Source: a bacterium UBP2_UBA2255 (GTDB lineage: Bacteria; Edwardsbacteria; AC1; EtOH8). Taken from it: a stretch of 64,000 bases of DNA. A model generated the notes under the pieces. The model did not search any database, was not told the DNA's origin, and was given only the letters and a program-made list of their open reading frames with translations. The position numbers and the translations under genes are program-made. Location of the stretch: contig DDXR01000075.1 of NCBI GenBank assembly GCA_002347565.1, positions 6,270 to 70,269 of the forward strand. Reading direction: 5' to 3'. The number at the start of each line of letters is the position of its first letter. Within the stretch, counting starts at the first letter, position 1. Shown here piece after piece: positions 42,644 through 50,826 of this stretch.

Positions 42644-45600
42644 TCAGCGCATCACGGTCAGCCGGCCGAAAGCGCTGTCCTCGCCGCTGGCGTTCTTGGC
42701 CGTGACCTTGTACAAGTAGACTCCGTTGGCCGGCCGGTCGCCGTCGCCGTCCAGCCCGTCCCAGCGAACCTGGTTGTATCCCGCCGCCAGGGCCGGGGAC
42801 TCGATCGTCCGGATCAGCCGTCCGGCAACGGTGTACACCCTGATCGTGACGTCCGCCGCTTGCCTGATATTGAAGGTGAACCACGTCCGGTCAGCGAAGG
42901 GATTGGGATAGTTGTAGACGTGGTCGACCTTCAACTGCTGGGTTCCGGCGACGATAACCGCCTGCTCCCAGACTGCCCGGTTCAGGTGGCAATCGTAGGC
43001 CTCGACCCGTATCGTGTGCCGGCCGTCCCCGAAGGCCTTGGTGAGCGACACCGTACCGCTGCTGTCGCTTCCCGACTCGTACAGGAACTGCTGCGACAGG
43101 TCGCTGTAGTCCCCGTTGTCGAACCGGATCCGGATCTCTCCCTCGGCCACACCCGGGGCGATGTTGATGCCCAGAGGATCCGTGATCCGCACCGTGATCC
43201 GGGCCGCGGGATCGACCGTGTCCCCGCCGGCGACCGGCAGCCCGTTGACCGCGACCTCGATGGCCGGCCCGCGCCGATCGTTGGGCCGGGTGGTATCGGC
43301 ACCCCCGATCCAGACGGTGCCGGCGGAGACGCCGGCGGCGTCGGTCGGGCCGCTCCAGGCGTAGGCGCTGATGCGGGCGCCGGCGGCCGGGGTGCTGTGC
43401 AGCAGGTCGGGGACATTGAACGACAGGCTGAAGCTGTCGTTGCGGACCGGAGCCAACCCCTGGAACAGCAGTTTCCCGGGCCTGGTGAATTTGCAGTAGC
43501 CGTAGATGCCGTACGGGCCGGTGCTGTCCCGGCGGGCGACGTCGAACAGCGCCACCTGCACCTGCCCGGCGGCGATCGTCCCGCCGCCGACGGCCCCGCT
43601 GACCGTGTAGCGGCCGCGGCTCAGCAGCGTGTCGCTGCTGACGGCAAGGGTCAGCAGCCCGGCTGGCTTGACGTGCCTGAGGCTGGGGTCGCCGAGGAGG
43701 ACGAACGACGAGTTCAGGTTCTGCTCCGCGATGTTGAACTTGGCGCCAAAGAACGCCTGCCCCATGTCGTTGTCGGGGGACGCGAACACCCGGCTGTAGA
43801 AATTCTGGGCGAACGATATGCCGTCCGTCGTCTCCCGCATCGCGCCGATGGTGGCGACCGCGCCGCCGCCCTGCCTGACGACCAGCGCCGACCCGATGGC
43901 CTCGTTGCTGGGATTGTCGTACCGGGAAGTGCCGCACGAGGCCATCACCACCAGCGGCAGCCGGTCGCTGTTTGCCAGTTTTGGCACATCGGTGTAGCGG
44001 AAGTACTGCTCGTGGCCCCAGACAAACCAGGCGCCGTGGCCGGTGAAATGGACAACCGCCGCGCCCTCGTCCCACTGTCGCAGCAACGCCTCGGTGGCGG
44101 CCGGCTTCGTTTCCTGGCTGGACAGCGGAAACTCCTGCATCTCGCCGTACACCTTGCGGAGGTCGTAGGTTGACGGCAGGTACGCGCTGCCTATGCTTTC
44201 TGTCTGGTTCGTATGCTGCAGCTCATTTGTCAACTCGGCCCGCTTATACGCGTCGTCGGCCATCAGCACAGCCCTGTTGCGCCACGGGCCCAGCCCGTTC
44301 CGCTGGTTGTAGCCGATCGACTTGTTGACCGAGCTCCAGGCCTCGGCGGCGTTCCTGGCCGGGATCCTGCCCACCACGAACTGTGGGTACGTGCTGTCGA
44401 CGCGGGCGAACCAGTCGTCGTTGGCGCTGAATAGGTACTCGCCGATATTGTCGTACTTCAGGATGTCGGCCTGGTGGCTGGGGACCAGGTCCTGGTCCGG
44501 GGAGCTGCGGTCGATCCACCGGTAATCGTAGCTGCCATCGCCCAGCAGGCAGCACCAGGCTGGGCTGGTGCGGGCCGGCGCCGAGTTGAGGTAGATGTGC
44601 CTGAGGAAGTTCCGCAGCGCCGATGGGTCCCTCAGCCCGAAGCCGAACTCATCGTACACCGCCGACAGCTTGACCGCCCGGGCTGGATGCTTGCCCGGCT
44701 GGGTCGAATGGTAGCCGGCCAGGGCTTGGGCCTGGGGCCAGAGCTCGTCGGCGGCGACCACCAGGTACTTGGTGCCCAGCATCGTCTGGCGCAATCGCTG
44801 GGGCTGCCATGCCTGCACCGCCAGCGGCGTCAGCCAGGACTCCGGGGCGGCGCAGAAGTACCGTCTGCCGGCAGCGGCGTCCTCGAACTCGGTGTAGGCC
44901 GCGAAGCGCGCGGGCGTTGTGATCCAGACCGGCCGGTCGGGGTCGGTGACGTCGAGGAGCGCCGCCCGGTCAGACAGCAGGCCGGTAAGGCGGAACCTGA
45001 CCTGCCCGGTGTGCGCCGGATCGGCCCGGAAGGCCAGCTGGCGGTTGTGGGCTTGGTACGGTCGCTGGCAGACAATCTCGAACCAGTTGAGCAGCACGGC
45101 GTCGGAACTGCCGGCCGCGGCCTGCACCAAGTCGATGTCCAGGGTGTTCTGCCCCCCGGCCAGCCCGGAGACGGCCGCCTGGTCGGTACGCTGGCCGGCC
45201 GCGGGCGACCCGGTCCAGGCGAAATCCTTCACGGCCGTGCCGTTGATCCCCCAGCGCAGATTATGGCTGGTGGCCGCCGTCCCGGACAGCAGGTTGACCC
45301 GCGCCTGCGCCTGGTCCGACGAGACGTACGGCACGAAGAAGGGGAACGTGAACCGCCGTACCTGCTCGTTTCCGTACCTGGCCATGTGCTGCCAGAACCA
45401 CAGCTCGCCGGAGTTGAACGGATTGACGCGGTCCAGCTCGAAGTGCGCGGTATCGGTGAACGCCAACGGCTGCGCCGCCCCCGGGGTGACCGGCTGGCCA
45501 TCGCGCGTCGCCATCCGCAGGCCGGGCGCGCCGCCCCAGCAAAGCCAGTAGCAGTTGACGCTGTCGTAGGGGTTGTTGTACTGGCCGTTCGGCAGCAGCC

Positions 45601-46570
45601 TGTTCTGGCGCCAGCCGTTCATCCCCTGGCCGTAGAAAAGGATCCTGTCGTCGGGCCCGAACCTGCCGTCCTCCTCGCCTTCCACCCGGATGGCCGCCTG
45701 GTACATGCTGTCGGGGAACGCTGCGGCATGGCTCTTGGGCAGGGCGCTGGAGCCGGCGGTGAAAAGCTTGACCGTCCGGGGATCGATCAGGTCGGGGTTG
45801 ACGCCGCTAAGTCGGAGGTCGGTATAGCTGAGACGGTGAACGCCGTCGCGGGCGACGCTGACCTTGTACCACAACGGCGCGGCGTCGAAGGGATCGCCGT
45901 CCCGGGCCGAGACATGCCCGCCGGCTGCCGCCCAACCCCTGGCCGCGGGATAGTTCAGCACCAGCCGCTCCAGCAACGGCTGGAACGACTGGTCGTCGAC
46001 GGCCGCACCGCCGTCCTTGCCCCCGGACCAGCTGACCCTGACCGTCAGGGCCGTGTGCACCCTCAGCAGGCCCGCTGCCGGCGCGTGCTGGGCCGGCCGG
46101 AGCGAAATCCGGGCCACGGTCAGCTGCCGCAGCGGCGAGACCGACTCCACCCGGGCCAGTTCGGCCGGCAGCAACGCGGCCGACGCGTATGCTGCCGGGT
46201 CGGGGAGGAACGACTCCCGGTCGATCCCGCTCTCATCGAACGCGATGTGCGGCACCGGCGCCAGCCTGATGCCGGTGAAATCCCGCGGCCGCGAACCGAT
46301 GACCTCGGCCCGCACCGACGAGCCCTCGGGAACGGCGATATGGGCGACGCAGCCGGGCAAGCCGGGTTGGCCTGGGCTGCCGGTCAGCGATGCGCCGTCA
46401 AGGCTCAGTCGGACGAGTCCGCCGGGCGCCGGGCTGAATCCCGGTGACCCGGTGCGGTACTCGAACACGGCAGAGCGCTCATCGCTGGAGACCAGCAGCA
46501 GCTCGGCGGCGGCCGACGCGGACAGGGCGCACAGGGCCGCTGCCGCGAGATACAGGGATCGTCTGATCAT
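42644..46570 (-). CDS. PorU-like C25 (gingipain-family) cysteine peptidase with T9SS C-terminal domain
   Basis: A 1308-residue protein, probably the T9SS sortase or a close relative. ATG 46570 gives a signal peptide (about 1-22); the open frame continues upstream but only through the promoter region. An N-terminal propeptide-like part (with SFLPDPAAY and WYKVSVARDGVHRLSYTDL) is followed by the C25 domain with HFTGHG (His845) and MASCGTSRYDNPSNEAIGSAL (Cys879), the expected catalytic pair. Ig-like domains and a C-terminal sorting-type domain follow (YNYPNPFADRTWF, IRVYTVAGRLIRTI, PANGVYLYKV). First gene of the 16.5-kb array. Gingipain-type cargo protease is the alternative. Confidence 0.88.
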   Translation of the reverse strand: MIRRSLYLAAAALCALSASAAAELLLVSSDERSAVFEYRTGSPGFSPAPGGLVRLSLDGASLTGSPGQPGLPGCVAHIAVPEGSSVRAEVIGSRPRDFTGIRLAPVPHIAFDESGIDRESFLPDPAAYASAALLPAELARVESVSPLRQLTVARISLRPAQHAPAAGLLRVHTALTVRVSWSGGKDGGAAVDDQSFQPLLERLVLNYPAARGWAAAGGHVSARDGDPFDAAPLWYKVSVARDGVHRLSYTDLRLSGVNPDLIDPRTVKLFTAGSSALPKSHAAAFPDSMYQAAIRVEGEEDGRFGPDDRILFYGQGMNGWRQNRLLPNGQYNNPYDSVNCYWLCWGGAPGLRMATRDGQPVTPGAAQPLAFTDTAHFELDRVNPFNSGELWFWQHMARYGNEQVRRFTFPFFVPYVSSDQAQARVNLLSGTAATSHNLRWGINGTAVKDFAWTGSPAAGQRTDQAAVSGLAGGQNTLDIDLVQAAAGSSDAVLLNWFEIVCQRPYQAHNRQLAFRADPAHTGQVRFRLTGLLSDRAALLDVTDPDRPVWITTPARFAAYTEFEDAAAGRRYFCAAPESWLTPLAVQAWQPQRLRQTMLGTKYLVVAADELWPQAQALAGYHSTQPGKHPARAVKLSAVYDEFGFGLRDPSALRNFLRHIYLNSAPARTSPAWCCLLGDGSYDYRWIDRSSPDQDLVPSHQADILKYDNIGEYLFSANDDWFARVDSTYPQFVVGRIPARNAAEAWSSVNKSIGYNQRNGLGPWRNRAVLMADDAYKRAELTNELQHTNQTESIGSAYLPSTYDLRKVYGEMQEFPLSSQETKPAATEALLRQWDEGAAVVHFTGHGAWFVWGHEQYFRYTDVPKLANSDRLPLVVMASCGTSRYDNPSNEAIGSALVVRQGGGAVATIGAMRETTDGISFAQNFYSRVFASPDNDMGQAFFGAKFNIAEQNLNSSFVLLGDPSLRHVKPAGLLTLAVSSDTLLSRGRYTVSGAVGGGTIAAGQVQVALFDVARRDSTGPYGIYGYCKFTRPGKLLFQGLAPVRNDSFSLSFNVPDLLHSTPAAGARISAYAWSGPTDAAGVSAGTVWIGGADTTRPNDRRGPAIEVAVNGLPVAGGDTVDPAARITVRITDPLGINIAPGVAEGEIRIRFDNGDYSDLSQQFLYESGSDSSGTVSLTKAFGDGRHTIRVEAYDCHLNRAVWEQAVIVAGTQQLKVDHVYNYPNPFADRTWFTFNIRQAADVTIRVYTVAGRLIRTIESPALAAGYNQVRWDGLDGDGDRPANGVYLYKVTAKNASGEDSAFGRLTVMR

Positions 46571-46781
46571 CGCTGGGTCAAGTGGTGGCGCCGGGAAATG
46601 CCGGAAGCCGGTATCAAACAGACACCGGCTCCTCATCACACGGTCGATGAAAGGAATACAGCCAGTATCAGCGGGCACGACTAATACCGAGGGACACCGG
46701 GACGATAGTTGCGATGCCGGGATACTGACTTTTTCGATCGATAATTCGGTCCAAATGCGCTGGGTATGGGTTATCCGTATA

Positions 46782-46810
46782 ACTATATACGAAAAACCGA
46801 CGTTTGTCAA
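46782..46810 (-). promoter_or_regulatory. Promoter of the T9SS-like gene array
   Basis: Minus-strand TTGACA (46805-46810), 17-nt spacer, TATAGT (46782-46787). It is the only strong promoter seen for the seven genes from 46570 down to 30008. Confidence 0.8.
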
Positions 46811-46829
46811 GTGGGAAGTGACGTTGCTC

Positions 46830-46858
46830 TTGCAATCTCGGCCGATATGGCGTATAGT
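46830..46858 (+). promoter_or_regulatory. Dipeptidase promoter
   Basis: TTGCAA (46830-46835), 17-nt spacer, TATAGT (46853-46858). It is divergent from the promoter of the T9SS-like array, with 19 nt between the two -35 boxes. Confidence 0.6.
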
Positions 46859-46917
46859 TGCCGCGGGCCCCGTCCTCCGCGGATGCCGGGCCGCGCTCCA
46901 CCGCAACGATGTTGTCC

Positions 46918-47874
46918 ATGAACCAAACGACCGCGCCCATCGCCGACCTCCACTGCGACACCGCGCTGAAACTGCTCCGTCCCGGGGGCCTGGAGCGGCG
47001 CGCGAACCACGTGACCATGGAGAAGCTCCGCAGGGGCGGCGTCGGCCTGCAGGTGTTCGCCTGCTGGGTGTCGCCCCGCCACCGCCGCCGGGCCGCGGCG
47101 GACAGAGCATTGGAACTGATCGGCGCGGTCAGGGCGGAGGTCGCCAAGCGCCCCGGAGCGCTGGCGCTGGTCTGCGACCGCGCTTCGTGGCGCGCCTGCC
47201 GGGCCGGCGGGAACATCGGCGTCCTGCTGGCTGTCGAGGGCGGGCACGCCTGCGACGGCGCAGTCGGAAACCTGGACACGTTCCACGCGCTGGGCGTCCG
47301 CATCCTGACCCTGACCTGGAACAACCGTAACGCCTTCGCAGATTCCTCGCACCACGCCGGAAAGCGCGGGACCGATGCCGGCCTCTCACCGCTGGGCCGC
47401 GAGCTGGTGGCGCGGGCCAACGCCCTGGGCGTGACAATCGACCTCTCGCACTCGTCGCCCCGGACGTTGCGGGATGTGCTTGCATGCTCAACCCGCCCGG
47501 TGCTGGTCTCCCACTCCTGCTGCGCCGCCCTGCGGCGGCACCACCGGAACCTCACGGACGGGCAGATCCAGGCCCTGGCCGGCCGCGGCGGCCTGCTGGG
47601 GGTCAACTTCTACCCCGGCTTCCTGGGAACCCAACGCGACCCCGCGGACATCCAGAGCGTGGTCGACCAGTTCGTCCATGTGAAGAAGCTTGTCGGGACG
47701 GACATCCTCGCCTTGGGCTCGGATTTCGACGGCATCAGCAAGACCCCGCAGGGGCTGGACGGCCCGGACAAGTTCCCCGACCTGCTGGACGCGCTGGGCC
47801 AGGCCGGCTTCACGGGGGAAGAGATCGACGGCATCGCCAGCCGCAACGCCCTGAGGTTTCTCGGCTGGGACTAG
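46918..47874 (+). CDS. Membrane dipeptidase (peptidase M19, renal dipeptidase family)
   Basis: Hydrolyses dipeptides with a binuclear zinc site. The 318 residues show the M19 signature: HCD near the start (His12, Asp14 in ADLHCDTALK), the bridging Glu in LLAVEGGHA, LTWNNRNAFADSS, TIDLSHSS and VSHSCCAALRRHHRNL with the later metal-binding histidines, and LALGSDFDG. No signal peptide, so it is probably cytosolic. ATG 46918 is chosen; an in-frame ATG at 46909 is possible. Monocistronic, with its own promoter and terminator. Confidence 0.93.
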   Translation: MNQTTAPIADLHCDTALKLLRPGGLERRANHVTMEKLRRGGVGLQVFACWVSPRHRRRAAADRALELIGAVRAEVAKRPGALALVCDRASWRACRAGGNIGVLLAVEGGHACDGAVGNLDTFHALGVRILTLTWNNRNAFADSSHHAGKRGTDAGLSPLGRELVARANALGVTIDLSHSSPRTLRDVLACSTRPVLVSHSCCAALRRHHRNLTDGQIQALAGRGGLLGVNFYPGFLGTQRDPADIQSVVDQFVHVKKLVGTDILALGSDFDGISKTPQGLDGPDKFPDLLDALGQAGFTGEEIDGIASRNALRFLGWD

Positions 47875-47890
47875 CGCCCCGGTAGGAATT

Positions 47891-47928
47891 GAAAAGCTTT
47901 CGGCGATGCGCCGAAAGCTTTTCGTTTT
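47891..47928. terminator. Bidirectional terminator between the dipeptidase and mlaF
   Basis: Perfect 15-bp stem (47891-47905 with 47909-47923), ATG loop, followed by GTTTT. AAAAG/CTTTT at the ends of the stem allows use in both directions; the two genes converge here. Confidence 0.85.
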
Positions 47929-47955
47929 CTGCCCTCCGGATTCGTTTTCGGTCCC

Positions 47956-48684
47956 TCAGTCCGCCTCGCCCCGGATGAACTGCTGGACCCGCTCGTCGGG
48001 GCAGGCCGCGACCTGTTCCGGCGTTCCGCAGAAGATGATCCGTCCCTGGTGCAGCATGGCGATGCGGTCGCCGATCCTGTTGGCGCTGACCATGTCGTGC
48101 GTCACCACCACCGAGGTCAGCGACAGCCGTTGCTGGAGCCCGGCGATCAGGTCGTTGATCTTGTCGGCCATGATCGGGTCCAGGCCGGTGGTGGGCTCGT
48201 CGTACAGCACGTAGGACGGATCCATCGCCAGGGCCCGGGCCAGCCCCACCCGCTTCTTCATCCCGCCCGAGAGCTCGGCCGGCATCAGCAGCTCGGTGCC
48301 GGCCATGCCCACCATCTCCAGTTTGTGCCGAACCGCGGCCGCGACCTCGTCCTCGGACAGCCCGGTGTGCTGCCGCAGGCCCAGCCCCACGTTCCCGGCC
48401 ACGGTCATCGAATCGAACAGCGCCGCCCCCTGGAACAGCACCCCGAAGCGCCGCCGTAGCGCGTAGAGGTCGCGTTTGCGAATCCCCGACAGCTCCTCGC
48501 CGTCCACGCGGACCGAGCCGCTGTCCGGCGCGACCAGGCCCACCAGGTGCTTCAGCAGGACGCTCTTGCCGCAGCCCGACCGGCCGATCACCACCATGGT
48601 CCGGCCGGCCTCGATCGTCAGGTCGACGCCGTCGAGCACCTTTTTCCCGCCGAACGACTTGCGCAGGCCCGCCACCTCGATCAT
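47956..48684 (-). CDS. mlaF: Phospholipid-transport ABC ATPase MlaF
   Basis: ATPase of the MCE-type lipid transporter that keeps outer-membrane lipid asymmetry. The 242 residues carry Walker A GRSGCGKS (34-41), LSGGMKKRVGLARAL and Walker B YVLYDEPTTGLDP, with an N-terminal GLRKSFGGKKVLDGVDL. The start overlaps the GNAT stop by 4 nt (ATGA). The permease mlaE lies about 2.1 kb upstream on the same strand with three unrelated genes between; the MCE-domain gene mlaD is not here. Confidence 0.92.
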   Translation of the reverse strand: MIEVAGLRKSFGGKKVLDGVDLTIEAGRTMVVIGRSGCGKSVLLKHLVGLVAPDSGSVRVDGEELSGIRKRDLYALRRRFGVLFQGAALFDSMTVAGNVGLGLRQHTGLSEDEVAAAVRHKLEMVGMAGTELLMPAELSGGMKKRVGLARALAMDPSYVLYDEPTTGLDPIMADKINDLIAGLQQRLSLTSVVVTHDMVSANRIGDRIAMLHQGRIIFCGTPEQVAACPDERVQQFIRGEAD

Positions 48685-49265
48685 TTGCCTGCCCGCCCCG
48701 GCAGCTTCCGTTTCATGATGACGGCCACTTCGCCGTGCGCCGCGTCGTCGTTGGTGTACAGCGACAGGTCGACGCTCTCGATCTCGAACCCGCTGGCGCG
48801 GTAGAACCGGATGGCCGGGACGTTGGTGTTCTGCGTCTCCAACGAGACCAGCCGCGCCCCAAGTTCCCTGCCTGTCTCCACGGCCTTCTCGAGCAGCATC
48901 CTTCCGATCCCCCGACCCCGGTGCGTCGGCAGCACCTCGATGTCCTCGACGTGCAGGGTGTTGTTCCACCGCCGCTGTTCCATCAGCGCCACGCCCACCA
49001 GTTTCCCGTCGCAATAGGCCCCGTAGGACAGGCCGGCGGCGATCACCGCGCGCCGCCGTTCGCGGTCGGCCGGCCCGTCGGCCCAGCGCTTGACGAACCC
49101 GGGGCGGGGCGCCAGCCGCAAGGTGATGGCCACTGCCGCATCGGTCTCGTCCTTGGCGGCCGCGTAGACCTCTTCCGACTCGTACCCGGTGAACGCGAAC
49201 CCCGCGGCGTCCAGGTCGGCGCCGGGCAGCAGCGGCCTGATGTCGATGGCGGCCGGGGCGGTCAT
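48681..49265 (-). CDS. GNAT N-acetyltransferase, streptothricin-acetyltransferase-like
   Basis: A 194-residue acetyl-CoA-dependent transferase. The CoA-binding motif is VLPTHRGRGIGRMLLEKAV. The order VEDIEV, RGRGIG, SLETQNTNVPAIRFYRASGF and VDLSLY parallels the streptothricin acetyltransferase (Sat) group. Many such genes modify other amines or proteins, so resistance is not implied. Overlaps mlaF by 4 nt and follows the membrane-protein gene by 22 nt. Confidence 0.85.
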   Translation of the reverse strand: MTAPAAIDIRPLLPGADLDAAGFAFTGYESEEVYAAAKDETDAAVAITLRLAPRPGFVKRWADGPADRERRRAVIAAGLSYGAYCDGKLVGVALMEQRRWNNTLHVEDIEVLPTHRGRGIGRMLLEKAVETGRELGARLVSLETQNTNVPAIRFYRASGFEIESVDLSLYTNDDAAHGEVAVIMKRKLPGRAGK

Positions 49266-49287
49266 AATAAGACTATTTTAGTCATAT

Positions 49288-49905
49288 TTACTGTTTCTTC
49301 AGCACGAACCCGGCGTCGGTGACGTAGACGCCGTAGGCGCCGCTGTCCGGGTACTGGTAGGCTGCGATGCCCTGCACCGCGTCGATCAGGGGCAGTTGCC
49401 GGCCGTGCTTGAGCAGCCAGCGCCAGTGGGCGGGCTCGACGGCGATCTGGCGGTTGGTAACGCGCGACGAATCGGGCGACTGCCAGTGCCCCGAGAACCT
49501 GGTCACCCGGTAGTAGGGCTGCGCCCCCAGCAGCCGGAGGAACGGCTTCCACCTCAGGATGTACCCCTCGATCATCCAGTGGTCGCCCTCCAGCTTGAAC
49601 CCGTAGGTCCGCCGGTTGGCCTCGTCCACGTAGTGGACGTACATCACCGGGCCGTCGCTCAGGGCGCCGACCGTGCCGATCCGCCGGTCGTTCGACATGA
49701 TGTTGTAGGTGCGGGCGAACAGCGACAGGGAGATGAAGGCCGCGGCCAGCGCCGCCAGCACCAGCGCGGCGATGCCGGCGTTGAACAGCCCGCCCAGCCG
49801 GATCCGCTTCTTCAGTTTGAGGGCGACGGCGGCGGCCAGCACCGCCAGTGTCAGCCCCGCCAGCAGCAATCCGATGATGCCGGTGTTGCGCGCGAACAGA
49901 TCCAT
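49288..49905 (-). CDS. Hypothetical membrane protein with two N-terminal helices
   Basis: A 205-residue protein: two membrane helices (about 8-30 and 40-65) followed by a soluble beta-rich domain (RIGTVGALSDGPVMYVHYVDEANRRTYGFKLEGDHWMIEGYILRW). GGAGGG lies 8 nt before the ATG. I do not recognise a family with confidence. In a tight run between the nitroreductase (17 nt) and GNAT (22 nt) genes. Confidence 0.7.
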   Translation of the reverse strand: MDLFARNTGIIGLLLAGLTLAVLAAAVALKLKKRIRLGGLFNAGIAALVLAALAAAFISLSLFARTYNIMSNDRRIGTVGALSDGPVMYVHYVDEANRRTYGFKLEGDHWMIEGYILRWKPFLRLLGAQPYYRVTRFSGHWQSPDSSRVTNRQIAVEPAHWRWLLKHGRQLPLIDAVQGIAAYQYPDSGAYGVYVTDAGFVLKKQ

Positions 49906-49922
49906 GGCTCATCCCTCCGTGT

Positions 49923-50690
49923 TCAGACCTTGAGGCCCCGCCGGCCCATCAGATCGCGCAGCCGCTTGGGCGACTTCTCCCACTGCCCCCACTTGCGCGA
50001 GATGTGCTCGGTCCAGGAATAGGTGTCGAAGTCGAAGGTTTCCTTCTGCCCCGTGACCAGCGGCAGCATCAGCTTGACGTTGCGGTAGTAACCTTGCGCC
50101 AGGTAGCCGTCGTCCATCGTTTTCATCGCCCGGCGCAGCTGCGCGCCGGCGATCCTCGGGTACCGTTTCTCGAACAGCACGAAGTCCATCGGATAGCGCG
50201 GCCGCGCCGGCGGTTTTTCAGCCGGATATCCCATCGCCACCTGCACCAGCGGGAACACACGCTGCGGGAGCTTGAATTCCTTGGCCAGCTGGTCCGCGGC
50301 GAACGGGGTGTGGCCGAGGAAACAAGTCCCCAGCCCCAGGCTCTCCGCGGCCAGCACCATGTTCTGCGCCATGCAGGCCGCGTCCTGGATGCCCAGCAGC
50401 AGGCCGTAGAGGTCGTTGCTTACCCACTTCCAGCCGCGGCGCTTCATGATCTGCCCCATTTTGTGGAAGTCGACGCAGACCGTGAACAGCAGCGGCGCCT
50501 GGAACGGGTGCTTGGCGCGGTCCTTGGTGAGGATGACGCTGTAGAGCTGCGCCGCGAACGCCGCCTGCTGCCCGGCCCGGACGATAGTCTTTATGGTTCT
50601 ATCAGACGGCATCCGCGTCGTGTACTTACGGATCGAGCGGTGTGCCAGCATCTGCGCGATCACCGGTTTCCTGTCCGGACGCCCCCGCAT
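49923..50690 (-). CDS. Nitroreductase-family FMN protein
   Basis: Flavin enzyme of the NfsA/FRP superfamily. The 255 residues contain the FMN phosphate-binding HRSIRKYTTR at the N-terminus, AFAAQLYSV, the central GIQDAACMAQNMVLAAESLGLGTCFLG and a C-terminal extension of about 60 residues (YWSW-like SWTEHISRKWGQWEKSPKRL). ATG 50690 is chosen because AGAGG precedes it and the family starts close to HRS. The frame extends to 50744, but those residues translate a dispersed repeat. Substrate unknown. Confidence 0.87.
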   Translation of the reverse strand: MRGRPDRKPVIAQMLAHRSIRKYTTRMPSDRTIKTIVRAGQQAAFAAQLYSVILTKDRAKHPFQAPLLFTVCVDFHKMGQIMKRRGWKWVSNDLYGLLLGIQDAACMAQNMVLAAESLGLGTCFLGHTPFAADQLAKEFKLPQRVFPLVQVAMGYPAEKPPARPRYPMDFVLFEKRYPRIAGAQLRRAMKTMDDGYLAQGYYRNVKLMLPLVTGQKETFDFDTYSWTEHISRKWGQWEKSPKRLRDLMGRRGLKV

Positions 50691-50696
50691 CGGATC

Positions 50697-50721
50697 CTCT
50701 GTGTCTCCGTTCCTCTGCGGC
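50697..50721. repeat. Dispersed intergenic repeat, family B, copy 2
   Basis: CTCTGTGTCTCCGTTCC then TCTGCGGC; matches 23429-23453 at 21 of 25 positions. It lies just upstream of the nitroreductase start and may supply its ribosome-binding site on the other strand. Confidence 0.55.
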
Positions 50722-50796
50722 CGGTCGTTCATCTGTTGATCCACGCTGAGATCATATCGTTCAGCGCATTTCCCGTTGGCATGGGTTGTAGATGCT

Positions 50797-50826
50797 CTTC
50801 GTGTCTTTGTGTCTTCGTGTGAGAAT
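50797..50826. repeat. Dispersed intergenic repeat, family A, copy 2
   Basis: CTTCGTGTCTTTGTG then TCTTCGTGTGAGAAT. Reverse complement shares TCACACGAAGAC with 25905-25939. It touches the stop codon of mlaE. Confidence 0.55.

Larger units (their letters stand above)
46571..46908. other. Divergent intergenic region with a long leader
   Basis: The gap between the C25 peptidase and dipeptidase genes holds two divergent promoters and, on the minus strand, about 205 nt of leader before ATG 46570. The leader can form several short hairpins (for example GCCGGT with ACCGGC at 46596-46627, and AGTATC with GATACT). No riboswitch family is recognised and there is no Shine-Dalgarno sequence next to the ATG. 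Confidence 0.5.

Noticed and set aside
46571..47110. 180-codon N-terminal extension of the C25 peptidase frame
   Set aside because: It runs through the divergent promoters and into the dipeptidase gene on the other strand; the signal peptide begins at 46570.
48681..49265. Antibiotic-resistance gene (streptothricin acetyltransferase)
   Set aside because: The motif order resembles Sat proteins, but GNAT substrates cannot be inferred from this and the context is housekeeping.
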